48,132 nucleotides of DNA from Hyphomicrobiales bacterium (GTDB lineage Bacteria > Pseudomonadota > Alphaproteobacteria > Rhizobiales > Beijerinckiaceae): the NCBI GenBank assembly GCA_027487245.1, contig JAIYDY010000051.1:1-48132 (forward strand), given 5' to 3'. The notes under the pieces were generated by a model. That model ran no database searches. It had not been told where the DNA came from and saw only the letters and a program-made list of their open reading frames with translations. Shown in pieces: positions 19,996 through 28,140 of the stretch. Within the stretch, counting starts at the first letter, position 1. Each line of letters starts with the position of its first letter. The position numbers and the translations under genes are program-made.

Positions 19996-20742
19996 TCAGA
20001 AATCCGACAGAAGCCGCCCGAACCCCGCCTTGCGGTCAGGAATGCCGTTGGCGCGCAAGGCGTGCCAGTAGGTCGCCGTGTTGATGGCAATCACCGGCTT
20101 TCCGAGCCACAATTCGGCGGCGGCGGCGAGCCGAACCATCGACAGGTTGGTGCCGACCTGCACGATGGCATCGACATCGTCGCCATCGAGCTTCCGCAGC
20201 ACATCGCGCAAGGTGGCATCATCGACCTCGGCGATGGCGGTCCAAGAGCGGCATTGCAGCGGAATGTCGCGCACGACACTGAAGCCCATGTCGCCGAAAT
20301 AGCGCGCGACCTCGGTGTTCATCACCGGCCAGTAAGGCGACAGCACGGCGATGCGGCGCACGCCGCCATAGGCGCGCAGGGCCTCGGTGCAGGCATGGCT
20401 GCCGATGCTGACGCGAACGCCCGCCTCGCCCTCCACCTTGTCGATGAATGCATTGGCCCCCTTCTCACCATCGAAGAAGGTTACGGCGGACATGCCCATC
20501 ACCAGATAGTCGGGCGCACAGGTCATGACGCTGCGCACCGCATCGAGCACGTTGTCGGCAATCGTGTTGGCGCCGGCGCGGAAGCTTTCGTTGCTGACCG
20601 CGTTGGCATTGGGCGTGAAGATGCGGCTGTAATGGTTGGTCACGCCATGGGGCCGCATGTCGTCGAAATCGGGCTGCACGATGGTGTTGGTCGAGGGGCC
20701 GAGAACGCCGAACTTGCGCCGGAAGCCTTGTGCGTCGGTCAT
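19996..20742 (-). CDS. Asp/Glu racemase superfamily protein (arylmalonate decarboxylase / maleate isomerase-like)
   Basis: This 248-residue protein has the N-terminal GPSTNT (15-20) of the maleate isomerase and AMDase group, an MGMS segment (82-85) resembling the AMDase MGTS oxyanion-hole motif, and ends in AGFGRLLSDF, which resembles the PGYGRLFDES end of Bordetella AMDase as I recall it. At the usual catalytic-cysteine positions I read Met-Ser (84-85) and Val-Gly (196-197, in QVGTN), so neither cysteine is present; Cys75, Cys118 and Cys164 are elsewhere. The reaction is therefore unclear. AAGGAG precedes the ATG. It is followed directly by the MBL hydrolase and preceded by TRAP transporter genes. 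Confidence 0.82.
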   Translation of the reverse strand: MTDAQGFRRKFGVLGPSTNTIVQPDFDDMRPHGVTNHYSRIFTPNANAVSNESFRAGANTIADNVLDAVRSVMTCAPDYLVMGMSAVTFFDGEKGANAFIDKVEGEAGVRVSIGSHACTEALRAYGGVRRIAVLSPYWPVMNTEVARYFGDMGFSVVRDIPLQCRSWTAIAEVDDATLRDVLRKLDGDDVDAIVQVGTNLSMVRLAAAAELWLGKPVIAINTATYWHALRANGIPDRKAGFGRLLSDF

Positions 20743-20777
20743 GCCTTGATGCTCCTTGTCGCCGTGATGATGCCGGG

Positions 20778-20852
20778 TCAGCCCCGATGGCGCTCGCCGA
20801 TGCCGACGCTCTGGGCAAAGCCCTGACGCTTGTCGATGTCGAGTTCGCTCAT
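20778..20852 (-). CDS. possible 24-residue ORF between TRAP permease and racemase-like gene
   Basis: The 237-base gap between the TRAP permease stop and the racemase-like start contains an ATG-initiated ORF of 24 codons (MSELDIDKRQGF..., ending GERHRG) with a purine-rich stretch (AGAGGCGG) about ten bases upstream. Composition is hydrophilic and plausible for a peptide or for the remnant start of a lost gene. Nothing else supports it, and it may be chance. Confidence 0.2.
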   Translation of the reverse strand: MSELDIDKRQGFAQSVGIGERHRG

Positions 20853-20979
20853 GGCCAAGGTCCGCCTCTCATGGCTTCGGCACAAAGGGTGGCACAGTTC
20901 AATCGCCCGGACAAAGCGCACGAGGCCGGCGTCGGCCATGCCGCTCGCGCAGGGCAGGACAGTCCGCGTGCGGCCGGGC

Positions 20980-22881
20980 TCATGCTGGCACCATGCTGCG
21001 CGCGGCAAGGCCATGGCGCAGCAGCAGCCCTGCCCCTGCCAAGAAGGCGGCAGCCTCAAGCCAGACGGCCAGCGGACCGGCCGCGGCGATCGGGACCAGG
21101 ATGACGAGGCCGATGCCCAGCCAGAGCAGCCGCTCGATCATGGCAAGCGGCGCGAGGGCGTGGCCAACAAGAGCTGCCGTGATCAATGGAATGGCCAACA
21201 CCGCGCCGATGACCACAAGAATGATCTCGGCCGCCGGGCCCTGCATCAGGATGGCCGGCTGGTAGATAAACAGGAATGGCACGAGGAAGGCGACCCAACC
21301 GATCTTGACGCTGTGCCAGGCGACAGTGACCGGCGAGGCCTTGGCGATCGACGCCGCCGCAAACGCAGCGAGCGCCACCGGCGGCGTGATCATGGACAGC
21401 AGGCCGTAGTAGAACACGAACATGTGGGCCCCGATGGGGGAAATGCCGAGTTTGATCAGGCTTGGCGCGGCCAGCGTCGCCAGCAGCATGTAGACGGCGG
21501 TTGTCGGCATGCCCATGCCGAGGATCAGCGACACCAGCGCCGTCACCACCAGCAGCATGAAGACGCTCGACTTGCCGATCTCCAGCAGCATCAGCGACAG
21601 GGCAAACCCGAGTCCGGTCGTGTTCAGGATGCCGATGATCATCCCCGCCAGCGCACAGACCAGCAGCACGTCGGCGGCGGCGAGGCCCGTCTCCGAGATC
21701 TCATCGAGCAGGTAGCGCAGCGAAAAGCCGCCGCGCCGCAGCACCACGAGCGCCACCAGCGCCAGCAACGCGGAACTCAGCACAGCGGCCAGTTCGGGCT
21801 GGAGATTGGCCCAGAAGATGCCGCCCAGCACGACAATGAAGGCCAGGGCCAGCAGCGCGCTTTCCATGCCAAGCTTCGACAGCGGCGTGTCGGCTCCTTC
21901 GGCGAAGGCTGGCAGGCCCATGCGCCGCGCGGTAAAGTCGAGTTGGCACAGGATCGCGCCATAGAACAGAAGGGCCGGCAGCAAAGCCGCCAGCATGATC
22001 GTGGCGTAGGGCACCTTGAGATATTCGGCCATGATGAAAGCTGCGGCCCCCATCACGGGCGGCATGATCTGGCCGCCTGTCGAAGACACGGCCTCAGCTG
22101 CGGCGGCGTCTTCCTTCGAGTAGCCGTTGCGCGTCATCATGCCGATGGTCACTGCGCCATTGGCCATGACATTGGCCACGGCCGAGCCGGACACGGTGCC
22201 GAACAGCATCGACGAGATGATGGTGATGCGGCCCGACGCGCCCGGCGCACGCCCGGCCAGCTTGGCCCCAAGCGCATCGAACACGCCGGCGGCACCGACT
22301 GCCACCAGCAGACGTCCGAACAGGATGAACGGCACGATCACGAAGCAGGCCACCGTCAGCGTCTGGCCGAGCAACGCGGTCGAATCGGACCCCAGAAAGC
22401 CGAGCAACTGCACCGGGCTCAGGGACTTGCCGGCAATCGCTGCCGGCAGGTGATGGCCGAAGAGGGCATAGCCAAACAGCATGGCGAAGACGATGGTCAG
22501 CACCCAGCCGACCACACGGCGCATGCCCTCGACCAGCAGCACTATTGCAACGAACCCGAAGGTAGCGGCCTCAATCGGCCGGAAGAAGGCCCCTTCCGAA
22601 AGCACGGGAAAGCGCAGCGCCAGCGCAATTCCAAAGGCGAGCGACAGCACTGCTAGCGCCACGCCGAGCGGCCTGTCCAGAGCGCCCCAGCCACCGCGCA
22701 TGCGCAAGAAGACGACGCCAAGCCCGCAGGCCAGCACCAGCGCGGCGACCTGCTCATCGAGGATGAAAAGTCCCCAGCGCGCTGGAAGCGACAGCACTGC
22801 CACCAGCGGCAGCAGGGCCACACAGAGCCCCAGCAGGCGGGCTGCCTGGAACCCCGCGCCAGAACGCGGGAATGCGCTCAC
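20980..22881 (-). CDS. TRAP transporter permease, fused small and large membrane subunits (TAXI type)
   Basis: This 633-residue protein has four N-terminal and about twelve further hydrophobic segments, as expected for a DctQ-DctM fusion accompanying TAXI-type binding proteins. Conserved regions include GSAVANVMANGAVTIGMMTRNGY, GGQIMPPVMGAAAFIMAEYL, and GMGMPTTAVYMLLATLAAP. It would import a carboxylate using a sodium or proton gradient. The start is GTG at 22881, overlapping the binding-protein stop by four bases (GTGA). It is the second gene of an operon continuing to the racemase-like and MBL genes. Confidence 0.92.
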   Translation of the reverse strand: MSAFPRSGAGFQAARLLGLCVALLPLVAVLSLPARWGLFILDEQVAALVLACGLGVVFLRMRGGWGALDRPLGVALAVLSLAFGIALALRFPVLSEGAFFRPIEAATFGFVAIVLLVEGMRRVVGWVLTIVFAMLFGYALFGHHLPAAIAGKSLSPVQLLGFLGSDSTALLGQTLTVACFVIVPFILFGRLLVAVGAAGVFDALGAKLAGRAPGASGRITIISSMLFGTVSGSAVANVMANGAVTIGMMTRNGYSKEDAAAAEAVSSTGGQIMPPVMGAAAFIMAEYLKVPYATIMLAALLPALLFYGAILCQLDFTARRMGLPAFAEGADTPLSKLGMESALLALAFIVVLGGIFWANLQPELAAVLSSALLALVALVVLRRGGFSLRYLLDEISETGLAAADVLLVCALAGMIIGILNTTGLGFALSLMLLEIGKSSVFMLLVVTALVSLILGMGMPTTAVYMLLATLAAPSLIKLGISPIGAHMFVFYYGLLSMITPPVALAAFAAASIAKASPVTVAWHSVKIGWVAFLVPFLFIYQPAILMQGPAAEIILVVIGAVLAIPLITAALVGHALAPLAMIERLLWLGIGLVILVPIAAAGPLAVWLEAAAFLAGAGLLLRHGLAARSMVPA

Positions 22882-23852
22882 GGCTGGAACCCGACGCCGG
22901 CCTCGCGGAAGAAGCGCTGTGCCCCGGGATGATAGGGCACGCCGATGTTGGTCCCCAAGGTCTTGGGGTCATATTCTTCCCACAGCGGACCTGTTGCCTT
23001 CAGGTCGGCGGCGCGTTCGAACATGGCCTTGGTCATGCGGTAGACGGCATCCTCGTTCATCCCTGCGTGCGTGAACAGGGTGTAGACATAGGAGAAGATG
23101 CGGGTGCCCTCCTCGATGCCGATGTTGCTGGCAACAACCGGCATCACGCGCAGGGTCGCTCCAGGCAGATACTTCGTGAGGGTCGCCAGGTCGCCCGCAG
23201 CGAACGAGACGAAGCGTACGCCGCCGCTGATGCTCTGTTGGAAGTCGATCACGTTCTGCGCTCCGACCGTGGCGATCGAAACATCGATCTGGCCCGCCTT
23301 GAACGCATCGAACATGCGCGGGAAGTTCGGCATCGGCACGCGCGTCACATCCTCGGGCTTGAGCCCGCCGGCTTCGAGCGAAGCGCGCATGATGACATCG
23401 CCCAGCGAATTGTCCGGGAACCAGGGCAGGCGCTTGCCCTTGAGATCGGCGTTGACCTTGATGTTCCCGGCCTTGGTGGCCACGAGGCCGGCATTGAACG
23501 GAAACAGGGCTGCGACCATGCGCAGGTTGGGCGCCGCCTGGCCCTGCGACATGCCCACGCCGCCAAAGGCGTTGGAGGTCTGCGGTGCATTGGCGATGCC
23601 GAACTCGATCTGGCCTGCATTGATCGGCGGGATGTATTGCGCGGTGTTGGCCACCGGCTGCGGACGCACCTGCATGCCGCCGGCATGAAGCGAGACCACC
23701 TGGGCAATGGCGGTCGCGATCTGCCCCGTCGCGCCGCCCTGCGTGGTGCCGAGCGCCACGGTCTGGGCCACGGCAGGCTGGACCAGGGCGATGGCGATGG
23801 CGGCCGCGGCCGCGAAGCCCTTCACAGTCTTCAAGCCTTGCATCAGTTTCAT
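22878..23852 (-). CDS. TAXI-family TRAP transporter solute-binding protein
   Basis: This 324-residue periplasmic protein has a signal peptide (MKLMQGLKTVKGF then an Ala-rich core) ending in AVAQ. The mature protein starts with TVALGTTQGGATG, which fits the ligand-loop region of TAXI receptors, and includes NAGQIEFGIANA and FPDNSLGDVIMRASLEAGG. It captures a carboxylate for the fused permease encoded immediately downstream. AAGGAGAT lies ten bases before ATG 23852; the longer frame to 23984 crosses operator 2 and is not coding. Confidence 0.92.
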   Translation of the reverse strand: MKLMQGLKTVKGFAAAAAIAIALVQPAVAQTVALGTTQGGATGQIATAIAQVVSLHAGGMQVRPQPVANTAQYIPPINAGQIEFGIANAPQTSNAFGGVGMSQGQAAPNLRMVAALFPFNAGLVATKAGNIKVNADLKGKRLPWFPDNSLGDVIMRASLEAGGLKPEDVTRVPMPNFPRMFDAFKAGQIDVSIATVGAQNVIDFQQSISGGVRFVSFAAGDLATLTKYLPGATLRVMPVVASNIGIEEGTRIFSYVYTLFTHAGMNEDAVYRMTKAMFERAADLKATGPLWEEYDPKTLGTNIGVPYHPGAQRFFREAGVGFQP

Positions 23853-23925
23853 CTCGCGATCTCCTTCGTGGTGCGCGCGTGGCCGGTGTGGACGAGCGCC
23901 CCGCAGCGACGAACCCTGACCCATA

Positions 23926-23937
23926 TTGTCCGGACAT
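23926..23937. promoter_or_regulatory. predicted operator 2: TTGTCCGGACAT
   Basis: A perfect 10-base core TGTCCGGACA (23927-23936) matches operator 1 at 11 of 12 positions. It lies in the 151-base gap between the HMG-CoA-lyase-like gene (stop 24004) and the TAXI binding protein (start 23852), 74 bases before the latter. I see only a weak promoter nearby on the minus strand (TTGCCT at 23976-23971 with no clear -10). Confidence 0.55.
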
Positions 23938-24003
23938 TTGCCGAAAGGAAAGAGCCTGCCTGCGGAAGACAGGCAATCCTGCACAGGAGCGCCCTGCGAG
24001 TCC

Positions 24004-24927
24004 TCACGCCGCTTGCGATGCGCGCTGCGCGTGAGGAAAGTTGCCAGCCCTTGTCAGCGCCGAGGGCACAGGCTTGCCGAGCAGGCCGGACAGCCAGCGG
24101 GCGGCCTCCATGACAGGCTCGATGGCGACACCGGTGCTCACACCCATGCGATCCAGCATGTAGACCAGATCCTCGGTGGCGATGTTGCCGGTGGCAGCGG
24201 GCGCAAAGGGGCATCCGCCAAAACCGCCGATCGAGGCATCGAGCGCATCGACGCCGCTTTCGACAGCCGCCAGCGCATTGGCGATGCCGGTGTTGCGCGT
24301 GTCGTGGAAATGGCAGCGCAACGACAGACCAGGCGCAAGAGCCCGCGCACCTGCCAGCAGCGCCCTCACCTGCCCCGGCACGCCGCAGCCGATCGTGTCG
24401 GCAAAGGCGATCTCGTCGGGCGCATCGGCCAGCAGCGCCTCGACAACACCGAGCACGGTCGCAAGCGGCACCTCACCCTCGAACGGGCAGCCGAAGCTGG
24501 CCCCGATCGTGACCGTGTTGCGGATGCCGGCAGCCTTCGCCGGCGCAGCAATCGCGTGCCACTGGGCCATGGTCTCGGCCATGCTGACCCCCTGGTTACG
24601 CTGGTTGAAGGTTTCGCTGGCGACGACGACATAGTTGATCTCGCGGCAGCCGACATCCACGGCGCGCTCGAAGCCCCGAGCATTCAGCACCAGCCCGATA
24701 TGCCGCGCCGCATGGTCGGAGGCGAGCGCTGCAAAGATCGCGTCGGCGTCAGCCATCTGCGGCACGCGCTTGGGATTGACGAAGCTGGCAACCTCGAGCC
24801 TGCCGATCCCTGCCGCCTTCGCCGCTGCGATCAGGGCCAGCTTGTCGGCGGTGGAGAGCAGCACCGGCTCGTTCTGAATGCCATCGCGCGGTGAAACCTC
24901 GACAATCTCGACCTTCGATCCGGACAT
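24004..24927 (-). CDS. hydroxymethylglutaryl-CoA lyase family protein
   Basis: This 307-residue TIM-barrel lyase of the DRE-TIM superfamily would cleave a 3-hydroxy-3-methyl-acyl-CoA such as HMG-CoA to acetoacetate and acetyl-CoA. It has VSPRDGIQNEP (from about 11), the metal-binding CHFHDTRNTG (near 206) and the family signature GGFGGCPFAP with the catalytic cysteine near 239. GAGGAGAT precedes ATG 24927. It is divergent from a CoA-transferase that could make its substrate, and operator 3 lies between them. In this cluster a related 3-hydroxy-acyl-CoA is as likely as HMG-CoA. Confidence 0.9.
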   Translation of the reverse strand: MSGSKVEIVEVSPRDGIQNEPVLLSTADKLALIAAAKAAGIGRLEVASFVNPKRVPQMADADAIFAALASDHAARHIGLVLNARGFERAVDVGCREINYVVVASETFNQRNQGVSMAETMAQWHAIAAPAKAAGIRNTVTIGASFGCPFEGEVPLATVLGVVEALLADAPDEIAFADTIGCGVPGQVRALLAGARALAPGLSLRCHFHDTRNTGIANALAAVESGVDALDASIGGFGGCPFAPAATGNIATEDLVYMLDRMGVSTGVAIEPVMEAARWLSGLLGKPVPSALTRAGNFPHAQRASQAA

Positions 24928-25019
24928 GGCGCATCTCCTCGTTGTGCGTTCGCGCTGACGGCGCGGCGCGCCTTGCAGGCACGATTGCCGTTTTGGTGCG
25001 CAGCGGCGCGGCAGGTCTC

Positions 25020-25047
25020 TTGCCCAGCCGCGCCAGCCTTGTATAAC
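25020..25047 (+). promoter_or_regulatory. predicted sigma-70 promoter of the CoA-transferase gene
   Basis: TTGCCC (25020-25025), a 16-base spacer and TATAAC (25042-25047) form a good promoter facing the CoA-transferase. Transcription would start near 25054, placing operator 3 at about +1 to +16, a classical repressor position. Confidence 0.55.
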
Positions 25048-25053
25048 AGGTCC

Positions 25054-25069
25054 AGTTGTCTGGACAACT
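25054..25069. promoter_or_regulatory. predicted operator 3: AGTTGTCTGGACAACT
   Basis: This 16-base palindrome is perfect except for the central pair and has the same TTGTC-N2-GACAA frame as operators 1 and 2. It sits just downstream of the TTGCCC/TATAAC promoter and 13 bases before the CoA-transferase start codon, so bound protein would block both transcription and the SD region. Confidence 0.65.
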
Positions 25070-25082
25070 TCGGGAGAGAACG

Positions 25083-26360
25083 ATGAGCGCCCCACAAGAC
25101 GCCGCGCGCGACGCGAGCCGGCGCGGACCCCTGACCGACCTCAGGGTCATCGAGATGGGGCAATTGTTGGCCGGGCCGTTCTGCGGCCAGTTGCTGGCCG
25201 ATTTCGGTGCCGAGGTGATCAAGATCGAGCAGCCCGGGCAAGGCGATCCCATGCGCGAATGGGGCCGCGAGAAGCCTCACGGGATGTCGCTGTGGTGGCC
25301 GGTGATCGCGCGCAACAAGAAGTCCATCGAGCTCAACGCGCGCGGCCCCGAAGGCCAGGACCTGATCAAGGAACTGGTGGCAAAATCCGACATCCTGCTC
25401 GAGAATTTCCGCCCCGGCACGCTGGAAAAGTGGGGGCTGGGCTATGACGTGCTGTCGAAGATCAACCCGCGCCTGATCATGATCCGCGTCTCGGGCTATG
25501 GGCAGACAGGGCCCTATGCGTCCAAGGCCGGCTATGGGGCCATCGGTGAGGCCATGGGCGGGCTGCGCTATGTGGTCGGCGACCCCTCCTCGCCGCCCAG
25601 CCGCATGGGCATTTCCATCGGCGACACGATGGCCGCCACCTTCGCCTGCCTCGGCGGCCTGATGGCGTTGCACTCGCTGCATCGCACCGGGCATGGCCAG
25701 GTGGTCGACTCCGCGATCTACGAAGCGGTTCTGGCGATCATGGAATCGCTGGTGACCGAATATGACAAGGCGGACTTCATCCGCGAGCGCACCGGCGCGA
25801 TCCTGCCCAATGTCGCGCCATCCAATGTCTATCCGACGCGCGATGGCCGCATGGTGCTGATTGCCGCCAATCAGGACAGCGTTTTCAAGCGGCTGGCCGA
25901 GGCGATGGGCCGGGCGGAACTGGGCAGCGACGCCCGCTACGCCACCCACGGCGCACGCGGCGAACGCCAGCAGGAGCTCGACGACCTGATCGGGGCCTGG
26001 ACCATGACCATGGACGCCGAGCCGCTGGGCACATTGCTCGATGATCACGGCGTTCCGCGCGGCGACATCTACCGCGCGCCCGACATGCTGGCAGACGCCC
26101 ATTTCAAGGCGCGGGAAGCGATCGTGAAGGTGCTGCATCCGCGCTTTGGCGAACTCAACATGCAGAATGTCGCGCCGAAGCTGTCCGACACGCCGGGCGC
26201 GATCATCGCCAGCGCGCCCGACCTCGGCCAGCATAACCGCGAGGTCTATGAGGACATTCTCAAGCTGGGCCGCGAGCGCATCGAAGCGCTGATCGCTGCC
26301 GGCGTGATCGGGCCGATGCGCGATGCCGGTCCGGCCACGCCCGCCGCCAAGGCAGGCTGA
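25083..26360 (+). CDS. CaiB/BaiF family III CoA-transferase
   Basis: This 425-residue enzyme moves CoA between carboxylic acids through aspartyl-CoA thioester intermediates. Family features are QLLAGPFCGQLLADFGAEVIK near 27-47, KSIELN, ENFRPGTLEKWG, and ISIGD with the likely nucleophile Asp181 at the position of Frc/YfdW Asp169. GRGQ of the classic form is replaced by GHGQVVD. ATG 25083 follows GGGAGAG. It is in an operon with the SDR six bases downstream and divergent from the HMG-CoA-lyase-like gene, so it probably activates the acid that the lyase splits. Confidence 0.92.
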   Translation: MSAPQDAARDASRRGPLTDLRVIEMGQLLAGPFCGQLLADFGAEVIKIEQPGQGDPMREWGREKPHGMSLWWPVIARNKKSIELNARGPEGQDLIKELVAKSDILLENFRPGTLEKWGLGYDVLSKINPRLIMIRVSGYGQTGPYASKAGYGAIGEAMGGLRYVVGDPSSPPSRMGISIGDTMAATFACLGGLMALHSLHRTGHGQVVDSAIYEAVLAIMESLVTEYDKADFIRERTGAILPNVAPSNVYPTRDGRMVLIAANQDSVFKRLAEAMGRAELGSDARYATHGARGERQQELDDLIGAWTMTMDAEPLGTLLDDHGVPRGDIYRAPDMLADAHFKAREAIVKVLHPRFGELNMQNVAPKLSDTPGAIIASAPDLGQHNREVYEDILKLGRERIEALIAAGVIGPMRDAGPATPAAKAG

Positions 26361-26366
26361 GGCACG

Positions 26367-27185
26367 ATGAACGGCATGCGTCTTGACGGCAAGGTCGCCA
26401 TCATCACCGGCGGAGGCCGGGGTCTTGGGCGGGAAATGGCGCTCGCCATTGCCATGGCCGGTGCCCATGTGGTGATCACCGCCGCCAGGGCCGCTGACGA
26501 ACTTGCCCGCACGGTGGCCGAGCTTGGCCCCGGCGCAAGGGCCATCCAGGCCGATGTGACGCGGCCAGAGGATTGCGCCCGCGTGGTCGCCGAGACCACG
26601 GCCACGTTCGGGCGCATCGATGTGCTGGTCAACAATGCCGGGCGCGGCATGCGGCTGGTCTCGGAGACCTTCACCACAAAGCCGGTGCCGTTCTGGGAGG
26701 TGCCGTACCCGATCTGGCGCGAGATCGTCGACATCAACCTGAACGGGGCCTTTGCCATGTCACAGGCCGTGACGCCGGGCATGGTGGCGCGCGGGCATGG
26801 CCGCATCATCAACATTTCGACCAGCGACATGACCATGGTGCGCAAGGGTTACGCGCCCTATGGCCCATCCAAAGCGGCGCTGGAGGCCATGTCGCGTTGC
26901 TGCGCGCAGGATCTTGCCGGCACCGGCGTCACCGTCAACGTGCTCCTGCCGGGCGGAGCCAGCGACACCGAGTTGCTGCCGGGCGGACCGGGCCGGCGCG
27001 GGGCTGACGGCAACCTCTTGAGCCCGGCGCTGATGCGTGACCCCGCCGTCTGGCTGGCCAGCGATGCCAGCGCGGCGATGACCGGCCGGCGCATGATCGC
27101 CCGGCTATGGAACCCTGCGCTGCCGCCGGACGAGGCAGCCTCGCTGGCGTGCAGCGCACCGGTGGAAAAGCCCGCGCTGATGTAA
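26367..27185 (+). CDS. short-chain dehydrogenase/reductase
   Basis: This 272-residue classical SDR has the NAD(P) loop TGGGRGLG (14-21), NNAG (89-92), a Ser in INISTSD (151 or 153) and the catalytic pair Tyr165-x3-Lys169 in YGPSK. It would oxidise or reduce a hydroxyl/keto group of a pathway intermediate. It begins six bases after the CoA-transferase stop, so the two are cotranscribed. A segment around 100-115 (FTTKPVPFWEVP) is a longer substrate loop than in short SDRs. The C-terminus is extended compared with FabG-like members. Confidence 0.9.
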   Translation: MNGMRLDGKVAIITGGGRGLGREMALAIAMAGAHVVITAARAADELARTVAELGPGARAIQADVTRPEDCARVVAETTATFGRIDVLVNNAGRGMRLVSETFTTKPVPFWEVPYPIWREIVDINLNGAFAMSQAVTPGMVARGHGRIINISTSDMTMVRKGYAPYGPSKAALEAMSRCCAQDLAGTGVTVNVLLPGGASDTELLPGGPGRRGADGNLLSPALMRDPAVWLASDASAAMTGRRMIARLWNPALPPDEAASLACSAPVEKPALM

Positions 27186-27349
27186 CGACGATGGCTGTCG
27201 GCTTCCTCACCTGTCATCCGCCACAAAAAGCTGTGTTAACAACTGCCCGCCGGCATGAATCTTCGGGCGAGCGGGGCACGGTGCGCTTGTGTCACCGCGC
27301 GGCCTCATGCACACCAAGGGCCATTGCAGCATGCGGACCCTCCGACGGC

Positions 27350-28102
27350 ATGGACAAGCGCGCCCCCAAAGCCCCTGATGCGGCCAAGCCGCTCTATGCG
27401 CAGATCGAGCAGGCGCTGCGCGAGGCGATCGTCACCGGACAGCATCCTGTGGGCAGCCTCCTGCCGGCCGAGACGGAGCTTTGCGCCCACTTCAATGTCA
27501 GCCGCTACACGGTGCGCGAGGCCCTGCGCCGGCTGACCGAAACCGGGCTGGTGGCACGCCGGCAAGGAGCCGGCACAGTCGTGATCTCCAACCAGAGCCC
27601 GCGTGTCTTTGTGCAGAGCGCCCGTTCGCTCGACGAATTGTTCCAGTATGCCGTCGACACACGGCTCGCTGTTGATCGCACGGCGATGGTTGTGCTTGGC
27701 GGGGAGGACGCCCGCCTGATCGGCGCCGATGACGGCAGCCACTGGCTCAGGATCGATGGCGTGCGCCGCGATGCATCGGGCCAGCCCATCTGCACGGTCA
27801 CGGTGTTCGTGGCGCAACCCTATGTTGCCGTGGCGGAGGAGCTGTCCGAGATCAAGGGTTCGATCTTCGGGCGCATCGAGCAGCGCTGGGGCCTGAGCAT
27901 CGTCGATGTCGTGCAGGAGATTTCCGCCGGCCTCATGCCAGCGGATGTGGTGCAGACACTTCGTGCCAAGCGCCAGGCCGTGGGCATGCGCTTCCGGCGC
28001 AGCTATTCGTTGCAGGATGGCACACTGGTGCTGACCTCGATCAACTGGCATCCGGCGGAGCGGTTCGTCTACGCAACAAGGATGAAGCGGAACGCCGAGT
28101 GA
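27350..28102 (+). CDS. GntR-family regulator with UTRA domain (HutC subfamily)
   Basis: This 250-residue regulator has an N-terminal winged helix-turn-helix (LYAQIEQALREAI at 14-26, LPAETELCAHFNVSRYTVREAL and GLVARRQGAGTVV) and a C-terminal UTRA ligand domain from about 90 (WLRIDGVRRDASGQPICTV ... FRRSYSLQDGTLVLTSINWHP). HutC-type members usually repress catabolic genes and bind palindromes with GT..AC arms until a ligand releases them. It lies 164 bases after the SDR in the same direction and is the only regulator in the 12-29 kb island, so it is the best candidate to bind operators 1-3. No SD is evident before ATG 27350; a GTG further upstream is possible. Confidence 0.88.
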   Translation: MDKRAPKAPDAAKPLYAQIEQALREAIVTGQHPVGSLLPAETELCAHFNVSRYTVREALRRLTETGLVARRQGAGTVVISNQSPRVFVQSARSLDELFQYAVDTRLAVDRTAMVVLGGEDARLIGADDGSHWLRIDGVRRDASGQPICTVTVFVAQPYVAVAEELSEIKGSIFGRIEQRWGLSIVDVVQEISAGLMPADVVQTLRAKRQAVGMRFRRSYSLQDGTLVLTSINWHPAERFVYATRMKRNAE

Positions 28103-28140
28103 TCGGGCACGTCCGGGCGGGATGTGCGCCCTGCCCTTGC

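Noticed and set aside
19357..20826. 489-codon plus-strand ORF
   Set aside because: It is antisense to the MBL and racemase-like genes and crosses their boundary, which a true gene would not do.
20900..20912. CCCGGACAA half-site in the gap before the racemase-like gene
   Set aside because: There is no matching left arm, so it is not counted as a fourth operator.
20830..22656. 608-codon plus-strand ORF rich in His, Gln, Arg and Asp
   Set aside because: It is the complement of the TRAP permease gene, whose membrane-protein codons produce long open antisense frames. No family feature is seen.
25083..26360. Apparent loss of the CoA-transferase nucleophile (Gly in AGYGAIGE where the paralogue has PAYDQIVQ)
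   Set aside because: Counting along YfdW/Frc places the nucleophile in the later xxxGD segment, and Asp181 is present there in both paralogues.
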